Assembly (NCBI GenBank): GCA_038277395.1
Contig: CM076196.1
Coordinates: forward strand, 95,362,385 to 95,426,384
Length of the DNA stretch: 64,000 bases
DNA from: Dryocosmus kuriphilus
Taxonomy: Eukaryota; Arthropoda; Insecta; Hymenoptera; Cynipidae
Reading direction: 5' to 3'
Shown here: positions 12,483 through 22,850 of the stretch, in pieces
Layout of the letters: every line of letters begins with the position of its first letter
Numbering within the stretch: position 1 is the first letter of the stretch
Notes under the pieces: generated by a model
The model's input: only the letters and a program-made list of their open reading frames with translations
The model's database searches: none
Told to the model about the DNA's origin: nothing
Translations under genes and position numbers: made by a program

Positions 12483-13330
12483 ATGTCCATTAAAAAGGGG
12501 AGAGATGAGAAATTACCGGACGATAAAATAATAACGGGCGAACAATTAACAGAATCACAAAGACAAAGAGTAATAGAAGTGTTAAATAAGTATCGCGATT
12601 GCTTTGCTCTTAACATGAGCGAACTTGGTAAAACCAATCTCGCCGTGACCGAGATCGAGTTAACTGATTCAACATCAGTATATTATAAACCGTATCGTCT
12701 TTCATATGCTGAGAGAGATAAATTTCGCGAAATTGTTGACGAGATGAAAGAATGCGGCGTTGTCAGAGAATTTGATTCCCCCTTCGCGAGTCCAATTCTC
12801 TTAGTTCGAAAGAAAAATGGCGAGATTCGAATGTGCGTGGATTACCGTGCACTCAACGCTAAAACAAAGAAACAGCGATTCCCTTTACCAGTAATAGAAG
12901 AGCAAATAAATAATCTAGAAGGGGCGAAAATATTTTCAACTTTTGATTTGGCCTCCGGATATTTACAAATACCCGTCGCGGAAAAAGATATTGAAAAAAA
13001 CGCGTTCGTAACACCGGATGGTCATTATGAATTTTTAGGTATATACACCGTTTGGTCTAGCCAATGCACCAGCTGTGTGTTCTCGTATGACACAAAGAAT
13101 CATCAAACCATTACGAGACAAAATGATAATTGAGGCATATATCGATGATTACATAATGGGTGCCGAAGATTTTGAAACTGCAATAAACGTTCTAATAATT
13201 GGGTTAAAACGAATGCGAGAAGTAGGGTGACACTTAAACTAGAAAAATGTAGGTTTTTAATGTTGATAATTGAGTTTTTGGGTTACGAAATCGGCGGGAA
13301 TGGAATAAGACCAGGACAGCAAAAGGTTCA
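12483..13330 (+). pseudogene. reverse transcriptase of the nested element
   Basis: The frame 12483-13133 holds SPFASPILLVRKKNGEIR and CVDYRALNAKT, then STFDLASGYLQIP with the first catalytic aspartate. A shift near 13038 breaks the frame before the MPFGL-type motif. The next frame reads NAPAVFSRMTQ and then AYIDDYIMGAE near 13135, an intact YIDD site. Further in, FLGYEIGGNGIRPG at about 13270 leads into the connection region. One stop sits at 13228-13230. Overall only a few lesions, fewer than in the surrounding element. Confidence 0.9.
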
Positions 13331-15233
13331 AGCTGCCTCTCAGTTCAAAGCACCGTTAAATGTACATGAGGTTCGTCAGTTTGTCGGACTTGCAAGTTTT
13401 TTCCGAAAATTTATCAAAGACTTTGCATTATATGCACGACCACTTACTATTTTGACTAAGAAAAATGAAGTATGGCGATGGGGCGATGAGCAAAATAATG
13501 CTTTTCAAGAAATCAAAAATAAGTTAGTTTCGCGCCCGGTATTAGCTTTATATAAAATAGGGGCGGAAACGGAACTCCATACTGATGCATGTAAATTGGG
13601 TCTGGGTTGAATATTAATGCAACGAGACGAAAGTAACAGACTGCACCCGATAGCTTACTTTAGTCGGCAGACGACTAAAGAAGAACAGCGATATCATTCT
13701 TACGAACTTGAGACGCTTGCCGTCGTGAGTAGTTTATGTCGCTTTCGTGTATATTTAATCGGAATTCAATTTGTGATTGTAACTGACTGCAGCGCGTTGC
13801 GAGCGACGTTCTCCAAGCGAGATCTGATGCCTCGAGTAGGCCGGTGGGGGATCCAGTTGCAAGAATATGATTGCGTCATCGAGTATAGAGCAGGAGCGAG
13901 AATGTCGCACGTAGACGCGTTGAGTCGTAATGCTATTAGTGATTTAGTAAATGCCGACGAGATAAAAGAAATCGGAATTTTCCATTTAGAACATGATGAC
14001 TTACTGTTATTAGCTGAAATGCAAGACAAAAAATTAAAAGGTATTAAGGATGTTTTAAAAAACCTAGCTACGGACGCAGACGAAAAGAGAATACACGCTG
14101 AGTATCTGCTAAAGAACGAGAGAGTCTTTCGAAAAACGGAGAGCGGAGTAAAATGGGCTGTACCGCGTTCGTTAAGACAGCGAATTACACGATTATGTCA
14201 TGATGAAGTAGGTCACGGAGGGTTTGATAAGACGGTTGAGAAAATGCAGCGTGACTACTGGTTTGCGGGTATGAAACGCTACGTAAAGCGATATATTTCA
14301 TCATGCGTGGCTTGTTTCTATAACAAAACACCTGCCGGTAAGAAGCCAGGCTTTCTGTATCCTATTGAAAAAGTACCAGAGCCAATGCACACGCTGCATA
14401 TCGATCATTTAGGACCGTTTGTACGTAGTTCTTCTGGTAATTCTTACTTGATAGTTGCGGTAGATGCTTTTACTAAATTTGTATTTTTAAAGGCGGTGTC
14501 AAGTACTAAAGCAATATTGGTAGAAAGATTTTTAGATGAAACTGCTAGTGTATTTGGGTATCCAAAACGCGTCATATCTGATAGAGGTACTGCTTTTACG
14601 AGCAAAAGATTTGGAAGTTACTGCGGAGAACTAGGAATGCAACACATACTTACCGCTGTAGCTACTCCTCGCGCAAACGGGCAGGTAGAACGTTACAACA
14701 GAACGATACTCAATGCTCTTACAACAAGTTTATCGAAAGAGGAAATAACGTGGGATCGAGAAGTTAATAAGGTTAAATGGGGTTTAAATAACACTGTAAA
14801 TAAAGCTACTGGTAAAAGTCCTTCAGAGTTATTGCTAGGTTACCAACCGCGACAAAAAGCTGAAGCAATATTGTTAAATGAAATCGGAGAACCTAAAGTT
14901 AGAGAGGATAGGACTAAAATGCGTAAGCGTGCAGCAGAAAAGATTGTAGAAAATCAAGTGGAAAATAAGAGAAGATACGATTTGCGGCGGGCTCTTCCTA
15001 AGGTGTTCAGAGTGAACGATGCTGTGGGTGTCCAGCGAGTAGTTGACTCGAATGAAGGGAAAAGTAGGAAATTATTGCCAACTTATGCCAGACCATATGA
15101 AGTTAAAGAGGTCCTAGAAAATGATAGATACGTTGTTGGTGACATAAAAAGGGGCTCAACAGACACAGAAACCATATACAGGTGTATTTCCTGGAGAGAA
15201 ATTAAAACTATGGGAGTCAGTAGTAAGCAGTGA
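13331..15233 (+). pseudogene. RNase H and integrase of the nested element
   Basis: RNase H runs from FVGLASFFRKFIKDF near 13380 through ELHTDACKLGLG, a stop at about 13608, and then the 538-residue open frame 13617-15233. That frame continues RNase H (YHSYELETLAVV, VTDCSALRATF, SHVDALSRN). It then carries the zinc-binding part (HDEVGHGGFDKT, SSCVACFYNK) and the integrase core (HIDHLGPF, ISDRGTAF, ANGQVERYNRT). The second aspartate and the glutamate are 35 residues apart. This is the longest intact frame in the window. The TPRANGQVER wording fits the mdg3/micropia side of Ty3/gypsy, as I recall it. Confidence 0.92.
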
Positions 15234-15339
15234 TGAGAACAACGAGTCGTCAGAGAATGAAAGCTCCATCCACTAAAAGGTGCATATTATTTACGCACCC
15301 TAGTAAGGTTAAAAAGATGCTCAACGCAGGCCTAGAAAT

Positions 15340-15670
15340 ATTTATATTTTGCAGAGCGCAAAGAGCATAATCTTGTGAAGCCGAGAAGCAGATTAAAGCT
15401 TAGAGTTTGCAGAGCAATCAGTTTATTGCCGAGAAATAAGAGTTTTAATCTGAAATGCAGAGCTCACAAGTCCACTACTGTGTTACCCGAGAATGATTCA
15501 TTTTTCTTGTGGTTACAAAAAAAAAAAGTTAATTATTTGAAAAGATCCAAGGAGAAATGAATACATTTGCAGAGGGCACAAGTCAAGATGCCAAGAGACT
15601 TATTGTTTTGCAGAGCATCTGGATATCGGTAGCTACCTAGAAACGATATGTTTTGCAGAGTACGCTATGA
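15340..15670 (+). repeat. Degenerate TTTGCAGAGC repeats downstream of integrase
   Basis: GCAGAG preceded by T-rich sequence recurs six times, near 15353, 15410, 15454, 15570, 15617 and 15654. After most copies a second motif like GCCGAGAA follows about 25-40 bases later (for example near 15382 and 15429). The spacing is irregular, so this is a decayed or functional direct-repeat block in the 3' untranslated part of the nested element. Confidence 0.65.
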
Positions 15671-15932
15671 CCGATTATGGAGATCCGTAATGGATCTCAA
15701 ATTGCATGATGCATGTATATAAGTAGATAAAAGAAAATAATAATGATAAAAAATGTATATACGTGCATGAGAAAGAAATCAAGCTTTACAGCGCTTTGAA
15801 TGACAAAGAAATTATTACATCAATATATTAACTCTTGCTCTTAATGTCTGTGTGTTTAAGGTACTACCATGAAAAAAAAATATATATATATATTATTTTC
15901 GCGATGTCGCGAACAAAGTCAGGAAGGCCGAC

Positions 15933-16272
15933 TGTAAGAATTAAAGCTGTAGAAGATGCAGAGCCACTTTACAAATATTTGTGATTGGGAGGTTTTATGG
16001 AGTTACCTGAATCGCCCGATTGAGAATGAGAGAGGAGAGACAAAGGGCTTCGAGCAGCCCTTATCAGAAATGCGAAATGAAGCTTTCGGGCTAACGTCGG
16101 TCAGGCAGTTTTGAGGTGGCCTTCGAGTCGAGAGGTCGGGGAATATTCGCATTGGGCTGTCGGGCACTCAAGTCGTGTACTTTGATAAGAATATACTTTG
16201 CCTTTGCACATATTGAAAATTGGTGTATCAATTCATTATTTACCAGTTCTTCTAGAATTAATTTATCTTATA
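15933..16272 (+). repeat. 3' LTR of the nested element (340 bp)
   Basis: Full-length copy compared with the 5' one. The bases immediately before it, AGGAAGGCCGAC, include a short purine-rich run that may be the polypurine tract. Confidence 0.9.
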
Positions 16273-16276
16273 TTAC

Positions 16277-16503
16277 CCAATATAATTGATCAAAATACTA
16301 TGAAAGAAACAGAATTAAGTTTAGACAACGCACTAAACACCTTAAACGATATTCAACGACACAAAATAACTAAAAATTGGAAGGAAACTGCTTCAGAATG
16401 GTTAAAGAATATCGGATATAGCTGCGCAGGATTAGTGCCTTTTATGATGTTATATAAAGTTGGTCTACTTAACGCCCTTGGAGATATATATCTAAACGAT
16501 TAA
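16277..16503 (+). pseudogene. env-like gene, 3' part (transmembrane end)
   Basis: Downstream of the nested element an open stretch continues the env frame to a stop at 16503. It ends with a hydrophobic segment (GYSCAGLVPFMMLYKVGLL) suited to be the membrane anchor, then a very short tail. The LTR of the nested element and its TTAC duplication lie directly upstream, showing that one gene was cut in two. About 180 bp of untranslated sequence leads to the polypurine tract. Confidence 0.8.
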
Positions 16504-16690
16504 TCAAAAATTGTTATAATAATTGTAATTTTTGAAATCAAGCACAAACTTCACACCAGGAAATAATTGAACAGGTTCAACACAGATATTACAATTCTTA
16601 ATCCTAGAAGGAAACCAATTCCAACTTATTAAACATCTAATTAAGATTAAAATCTAAATTCATATACTAAACACATTTTAGGTAGGGAGG

Positions 16691-17065
16691 TGTTGTGTTA
16701 TTGCACATGTATACGCTCGTCGATCACCTATGTGATACCTTATTATAATGCACATATATAAGATCTATTACCTAAAATCTTAGACCATTGATATTTCGTC
16801 AATAACATATTAAGAAACTACTATGCATAATACCTTGGACTCCTGACATTTGGTCAGTATTAGAAACTGTTACGCATAATCGCCTTACATATAAGTAGGC
16901 TCCGAAAACTTCAGAGGTCAGTAGAGACATAACCATGTAGACAGATGCTCCGTCGGTCCCATAATCTTGTAACTATCTCAGTAAAGGTAAATAAAGAAAT
17001 AGCGTACAGGTGGTTAGCTTGTACGTGAAAAATTACTTATTACTTGAATTTCTACAAATTCGACA
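16691..17065 (+). repeat. 3' LTR of the errantivirus-like element (375 bp)
   Basis: Begins TGTTGTGTTA and ends CAAATTCGACA. It is exactly as long as the 5' LTR and aligns with it throughout, with dispersed substitutions. Confidence 0.93.
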
Positions 17066-17218
17066 AATTGAAATTAATTTTTTAAATTTCTTATAAGGTG
17101 AAAGCTTTAATGGTACTCTATAATTAAAGTCTAGATTCTAACTGAACTTGTTCTTTTGCAGGGTATACATTATCTATACTATGCAATATAATTTATTACA
17201 CATTTTGTAAATTTTATT

Positions 17219-17340
17219 ATTATTATATGTATATATATATATAGAGAGAGAAAAGAGAGAGAGAGAGATTTGTACTAAAAAAAACTTCCTACCATGTTAT
17301 TTCGTGTGATACATCAGAATAGAAAGCCCGTTATTACGTA
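17219..17340. repeat. Short AT- and AG-rich simple-sequence stretch
   Basis: TATATG/TATA repeats at 17224-17243 are followed by AGAGAGAG at 17244-17269. Nothing else is visible before the Tc1-like element. Confidence 0.8.
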
Positions 17341-18615
17341 CAGTCTGTTCCAAAGACAAGGTACGCGTTTTCTTGAAAAGTTTCAAAGAAAAATTCATTT
17401 TTCTTCTTTCCCATGAAAAAACGCTTTAAAAATTAGGGCGGACTCTACTCAATAAACCGTCCAATCGCCGTTATTCTGGATAATGGCCTGGCACCTTCTG
17501 GGCATGCTCTCGACTAGTTTTTCGGCATATTCTGAAGAGAGAGAGCGCCATACTTCTCTAATTCGTCGAGAGAGCTGCTTGAGGGTGAATACACGCCTTT
17601 CTGCTAGTTTTCTCTTAACGACACTCCACAGATTTTCAATTTGATTTGCATCAGGAGATTGTGATTGCCAGTCCAAGGTCACGACGCCATTTCCTGCTTT
17701 CCAGCTCGTGCAGAGGCGACTGCGATGTGTAGGGTCGTTGTCCCCTTGAAGGATCCAAACCTCATTGTTGGCTTCAAACATCTTTCCTGCAGACTTCAGA
17801 AGGACATGTTTGTAGATTTTGACCATTGCTTGAGCGTTCAGGTTCTTAGTAAAAAGCTCTAAACAGCCAAAACCGCGCTGTGAGAAGCATCCCCAAATAT
17901 GAACCTTTATTGGATGTTTAACAGCTCGCTGGAGGAGCCGCTCACCACAGCCTGACCAGGTACGTTTTATGGGAACCCATGCCCAAAAGGACGCTTCGTC
18001 GGAAAAAATTACATTTGACCAATCGCGATCATTATTTTCCGTATCCCATGCGAAACGTTTTTGCATGTGAACCTCTGAGAGCAGGGGTTTCTGCCTCGTG
18101 CTACGGTACTGCACTTTTGCCTCAGCTAATCTGCATCTTATGATGCTTATACTAACCACTAGTCCCTTCGCCGCTAGCTTAGCTTTGGCTTCGCAAAGCC
18201 GCAGAGCTGGGTTGGGCTTGAATAGTGCGATGCTCGCCTTATCCTCCTTACTCGACGTTGCGTTGCTCACATTTCTCCTCTTCCTGGCAGATCGTCGACT
18301 TTTTTTGTGTCTCTATACCGCTCCACCCACATTTGCACGAAGTGCTTAGGCTTTTTAAGCACTTTAGCAGTGGCTGAGTACGAAAGATGTGGTCCGTGTT
18401 TACTGGTGCACAAAAACACAGCGTCAAAACTTTTAGCGTATACAGAACTCATTGCGCAATCTTGTGCAATATCTAGCACTTCGAACGAGAATGAAGCGAA
18501 TTAGCGGTTCCGCCTTAGCCCTTCAAACGTACAGTCAGACCAAAAAAGAAAGGAAAAAAAAATCTTTGAAACTTTTCGAGAAAACGCGTACCTTGTCTTG
18601 TGGAAAAGGCGTGTG
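17341..18615 (-). mobile_element. Tc1-like DNA transposon
   Basis: The left end is TA followed by CAGTCTGTTCCAAAGAC at 17341. Bases 17346-17388 reappear inverted at about 18562-18606 (AGAAAACGCGTACCTTGTCT is shared). The last ten or so bases at the right end do not match the left terminus, so the right tip is mutated or lost and the second TA cannot be placed. The length of about 1.27 kb and the single transposase frame are typical of Tc1-type elements. Confidence 0.9.
17449..18479 (-). pseudogene. Tc1-like transposase, frameshifted
   Basis: The N-terminal piece 18479-18267 contains a helix-turn-helix region (YSATAKVLKKPKHFVQMWV) ending in DLPGRG, which corresponds to the GRPR-like linker. 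The reading then shifts by one near 18268-18275 into a 273-residue frame, 18270-17449. This shows VIFSDEASFWAW with the first aspartate and LQGDNDPTH with the second. The glutamate of NQIENLW lies 34 residues after the second, giving the DD34E triad of the Tc1 family. All three catalytic residues remain; the frameshift is the main visible lesion. Confidence 0.93.
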
Positions 18616-19540
18616 TGTGTGCCAATATTTTATTAACTATTTAAATAAATTTAAGATTACAATTATAAAGCAGTATTTGATGATGATAATCTGTTAATAA
18701 TTTTCAAGAAGTGGAAGCTATAACCGCTACAACTTAAAATTTGAAAAATATTCGCTTAAAATATATACAAACAAAAAATCAAGCTTACAACTGTAAATTA
18801 CTTACTTTATTTATTTTTTATTTTTTGAAATTTTTAATCAATCTGAACTTTATTCTCACATTTATAGAACTGCAACCTTTCTATTTCTGTACGAAATAAT
18901 GATTTAAAATTTATTTTTATTATTTCTCCAATGTATTTTAATTGGAAAGTAGGACCACATGTTCAAGGAGTCATCTCTTGGATTAATTTATAAGCTTTTC
19001 CTGAGCGGGAGGTAAAAGATCCTAAAAAGTCGGGGTGAGCCAGGGACGCACAAAAGCTTTGGTTTTACTTTATATTCTTTCTAGTGTCTCGCCCGTGGCC
19101 CTGTAACACTGTAATTTCACTCAAAATCTTACTTCACCTTATATATAAAACTTTATTTCATGATATTACGTAACGTCTAATATTCCAGGAATTCAAAAAG
19201 CGTCGATTTTGGTCGTAGGATTCTCCTTTTTTGTTTTGGTTCGGGTGACCTTGCACGGGCCAAAGAGGTCAAACGCGCCGCGCGAACCTTCTCCGTCCGC
19301 CTGTACTTTCTATTACCCGCTTTGACTCGCAATTTTAAATGCGACGACCAAAGTGATTTTGATTCCTTCCCTGCTTAAAATGAAAGATAGGATTCAATAG
19401 AGCCAGATAACAAACCGGATAATAGACCGGATAGCTCACTTCGGATTCATGTCCGGCCCTATCTGGTTCTTATTCGGTTCGTAATATTTTTCGCGGAAAA
19501 ATAGTGGTCTAATCGAGGTTCTATTCGGGATGACATATCG
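18616..19540. other. Non-coding stretch, no gene seen
   Basis: AT-rich sequence up to about 19000, then a more GC-rich part around 19230-19330. From 19391 there are irregular matches to the following tandem repeat (CCGGATA, CCCTATCTGG), including some in the inverted sense, so this may be a flank of the same element. Confidence 0.6.
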
Positions 19541-20225
19541 AAATTATATTTGTCTAAGTTAAAAGTGACATTTTATCCGGTCCTATCCGGAACTTTGTCG
19601 GAACTAAAGTTGGGTGACAAGATTGAAAATGGTTTTCTATCTGGTTCTATCCAACTTTCCAGCGGACATTTAAATCATAAAATCCAATCATTCGCCCGAC
19701 GGAACCATTTACGGTCCTATCCGGTACTTTGTGGGATCTGAAATTGGGTGACAGTGCCGCAAATCGTTTTCCATCTGGTTCTATCCGGCGTTCCAGAAGA
19801 CATTAGAATCAGAAATTCAGATTATTCGCCTGACGGAATCTTATTTGGCCTTATCCGGAACTTTGTCGGAAATAAATTTGGGAGACACAACAGAAATTGT
19901 TTTCTATCTGGTTCTATCCGGCTTTCCAGCAGACATTAGGATCGTAAAATCAAATTATTCGCCTGACGGAAACTTATCCGGCCCTATCCGGAACTTTGTC
20001 TGAACTAATGTTGGTTGAGATGACCGAAAATGGTTTGCTGTCTGGTTCTATCGGGCTTTCCAGCGGACATTAGAATCAGAAAATCAAATTAATCGCTCGA
20101 CGGGATCTTATCTGGTCCTACCCGGAACTTTGTCGGAAATAATGTTGGGTGACAAGACCAAGAACGGTTTTCTATCTGGTTCTGTCCGGCTTTCCTGCAG
20201 ACATTAAAGTCAAAAAATCTAATAA
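19540..20225. repeat. Tandem array, unit about 134 bp, five copies
   Basis: The segment CCGGAACTTTGTCGGAA recurs with AACTTTG (or TACTTTG) starting at 19591, 19725, 19859, 19992 and 20126, that is every 133-134 bases. Each unit also has TCTATCTGGTTCTATCCGG, a TTTCCAGCxGACATTA segment and TTCGCCTGACGGAA. Copies differ from each other at many sites. Flanks to about 19391 and 20440 contain related partial motifs. No protein of interest is encoded; open frames at 19550-19939 merely follow the repeat. Confidence 0.92.
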
Positions 20226-22600
20226 AATCAATACTTTGTTTGACAAAACCGCGGATAGGTCAATACGGGCATCGTAAAATATTCTGCGTAGAGACAAATA
20301 AGAAACCAGATAGAAAAAATTTAATACACCGACCAGCTGACGGATAGTACCGAATAAAATACCGAATATGGCATCCCGTGCAGCAAATTAACGGGGCTGA
20401 CTTGCGTCCAGTTAGGGCTTTGTCAAGACCGTCTAATCAACACTCTCTATTCGGGTTCTGATCAGGTGCTAGTTAGACTTTCACAATTTAATATTTTTCT
20501 AAGTGTCAAACTGAAATTTTTTTTGCACATTTCCAAAAGTAAACAGGGTGTTTAAAAATACCAACAACGAAAAATGTACTGATGTTAGAACTGAATGAGT
20601 CTACGCTTACCCTGAAAGACGCTTGTCTTAGTGGTATGGTAATAATAGTTTTGCTAGACGTGATTTCTCTGTTGGCTTACGGTGTATAATATTACAAAAC
20701 TACTGTATTTAACATTTTAATACACTTTTTGCGGTGAAAAAGGTGCAATAAATGCACTTTTCTTGGGAGTTAACTATGTAGTGATTTTCGAACATCCACA
20801 CAAGCTTACAGTACAAAAGTACATTTAAAAAACATTAAATACAATAAATATACTAAAATAATGTTTTAAATTATTTTCAGTGTGTATTAACGTCAGGTCC
20901 CAAGGAAATGCATTGACTGTAGAAATGAACTTTGACTCAACTGTTCTGAGTTCGCAGACTGTAACACGTAAGCAGTTTCTTTGATTACTTACAAAAAATA
21001 GTGAATCTATATTTCTAAGTAAATTGAAATTTTAAAGGGTAGTATTGCATAATGGTGCGAGTTTGGAAAAAAAATTTTTTGTAATGAATGCACGGAATGT
21101 TCACTTTTTGAGGCATGTATGTATAGCTTGCAGGAAGTGAACAGTTCCGAAACCACGCTAAAAAGCTGCGCTTCGAGCGTGATCATTCTTTTTTAACAAT
21201 TGCGCCTACGCTTTTCGATCAAAATTACTATCCTGTAGTACTGGTATCCCGTATAGCTACATAACCTCATTACCAGCTTTACGAGTTTAAACTTGAAAGA
21301 CTGATTGTGAGCAGGGATTGGACCACCACAAGTTAGCATAGATTTATGATAAATTAGCACAAATTACTGAAAATTTGCAAAAATTTCAAAAATTTTTGTA
21401 TACCGTTATTAAAAAATATATCATATACAACAGGTGCAGATAGTAGGCAGTTATACATATGTAACTTTTTGAATGTTCAAAGCACTTGCATCGTCCTATA
21501 TTTGGCATGTTTTTGAGTCACCTTCAACTCAGCTGCAAGTCCCCTTCGTTACGCCTCTCTGACTCTTACAGAAAACTTTATCCCTCCAAAAAAAACTTTA
21601 AGAAAGTAAAAAAAAGTTTGGTGGCTTTACAGGTCATTAAATAGTTTGCTCCATGAAGCCTTCGTGTTTAAAGACTAACATTTTTATCAAGTACATTAAG
21701 AAAAATCATTCATACTTTTACATGAAATGCAAAAGCATTATGCAATTCATATTTTACATTTTTTTACAAAGAGTAGTGATACCATAATGACGGGCATACA
21801 TTTTCATTTCACATTATTTGATATTCGTAATACATTCGTTCGAGCTATAAATGACTTATTCGCGACATCCTGCTATGCGATAGGAGTATTACATTACTAC
21901 TACTCAAAAAAGTTCCAAAAAGGCTTGACAATTTGCTTTTTTTTAGAACTACTCACCTGTCACATAATTATTAGGGAGTGTTGGACACCAACAATGCAAC
22001 AATCTAGCTTCGTACGTTAATTAATATACGCAACATTCTATGCGTCTCTAAAGTGAAGATACATAATAAAAGAACTAAAAGTATAGCGCAAAAATTGACT
22101 TTAATACATGGGAAACACAGGAAAAGTTGCCTCAAATGATGAACTCGCCTTATTGTAGTAATAAGGTATCTGATGAGGAATCTTTTCCTGGAGAGCATCT
22201 GTTTACGTACGAGTTAATCTATGAAAAAGATTCCATTATGACAGAAGCACGAATAGAAGCAATAAAGGATTTTCGTAAAAGGCGGTAATAAATATTGACT
22301 TTGGAAGAAAAAGTTGAAAGTTTATGGAAATAAACGTTGTATATATCTAACTTAACGTAAAATTTTCAGTCAATTTTAAATGGAACCTAACCAATAAAAG
22401 AAAATGAAAGAAACCTACTTTTATTTTCAATTTTAGAACATACACAATTCCAGATGCGATTGCCATTTCCAATTTTTCCTTAAGGGATAATTTATTTATA
22501 TATGAGGTATGAGGAAGCGTTTTTGTTGATTCACAAGTGTCAATCAACTTTTGGTTATGTTTAATGTTTACATTTTGCCTGTGTGATACTGTAACGTCAC
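20226..22600. other. Non-coding stretch, no gene seen
   Basis: AT-rich sequence with only short chance reading frames. Bases 20240-20440 retain pieces of the tandem-repeat vocabulary (AAACCAGATAG, CGGATAG). No RNA gene or element ends are evident to me. Confidence 0.55.
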
Positions 22601-22609
22601 AACTTGAGA

Positions 22610-22850
22610 GCTAGTCAAGTAACAGCGCCTCTATCGGTATTGTTATTTGCAACGGAAAATTTTCTCAGCCAATGAGCGCTTGGCTCCAAGAGTCATTTCG
22701 CGTCTTGCGCGAAGATGATTCTTCCCTAAGTAGCCGAACGCCAGAATGCATGGCCGCGATTGGCCAATACTGAATCCACGTGCACCAGAATTGGTCTCAC
22801 ACAGTCACTCGTGTGTGTGAAAATTGTTCAAGAAAAAGAAGGGTCTCTTT
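22610..22850. promoter_or_regulatory. Possible CCAAT-containing regulatory patch
   Basis: Within AT-rich surroundings this 240-bp patch is GC-richer and contains AGCCAATGAGCGCTTGGC near 22669 and GCGATTGGCCAATAC near 22758, together three CCAAT boxes in both orientations. A TGACGTTACAG-type site is at 22592-22602 on the minus strand. No transcript is attached, and the patch may equally be part of an unrecognised element. Confidence 0.25.

Larger units (their letters stand above)
10655..16272 (+). mobile_element. mdg3/micropia-like Ty3/gypsy element nested in env
   Basis: LTR copies at 10655-10878 and 15933-16272 share TGTAAGAATTAAAGCTGT at the start and ATTTATCTTATA at the end. The flanks are TTAC at 10651-10654 and TTAC at 16273-16276 (ATTAC if the last LTR base is assigned differently). 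Just inside the 5' LTR, TCAGAAGTGGGATT resembles the complement of a leucine tRNA 3' stem, a primer used by mdg3/micropia-type elements. Gag, protease, RT, RNase H and integrase follow in order; there is no env. Internal sequence is far less decayed than the host element. Confidence 0.9.
4245..17065 (+). mobile_element. Errantivirus-like Ty3/gypsy element with env, containing a nested element
   Basis: Matched 375-bp LTRs bound gag, protease, RT, RNase H, linker, integrase and an env-like frame. The host repeat is duplicated as AATT at 4241-4244 and 17066-17069. A purine run GGTAGGGAGG at 16681-16690 directly precedes the 3' LTR, as a polypurine tract should. Without the nested element (about 5.6 kb) the length is about 7.2 kb, normal for insect env-bearing gypsy elements. 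All genes carry stops or shifts and the LTRs have visibly diverged, so the copy is old and inactive. Confidence 0.92.
3779..17218. mobile_element. Palindromic (foldback) element of about 0.6 kb, split by a 12.8-kb LTR element
   Basis: Bases 3781-4005 are the inverted copy of 4165-4244 followed by 17066-17218. For example GTACTCTATAATTAAAGTCT at 17112 is found reversed near 3870-3890, and CAGTTTTACTATTTTTAAT near 3980 is found reversed near 4180. Removing 4245-17069 (the LTR element plus one copy of its duplication) restores a continuous hairpin of about 615 bp with arms of roughly 225-230 bp and a loop of about 160 bp. No coding sequence is present. It is probably a non-autonomous DNA element; I cannot name the superfamily or see a target duplication. 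Confidence 0.75.

Noticed and set aside
19550..19939. Two 63-codon frames as genes
   Set aside because: They simply follow the 134-bp tandem repeat and repeat the same peptide words.
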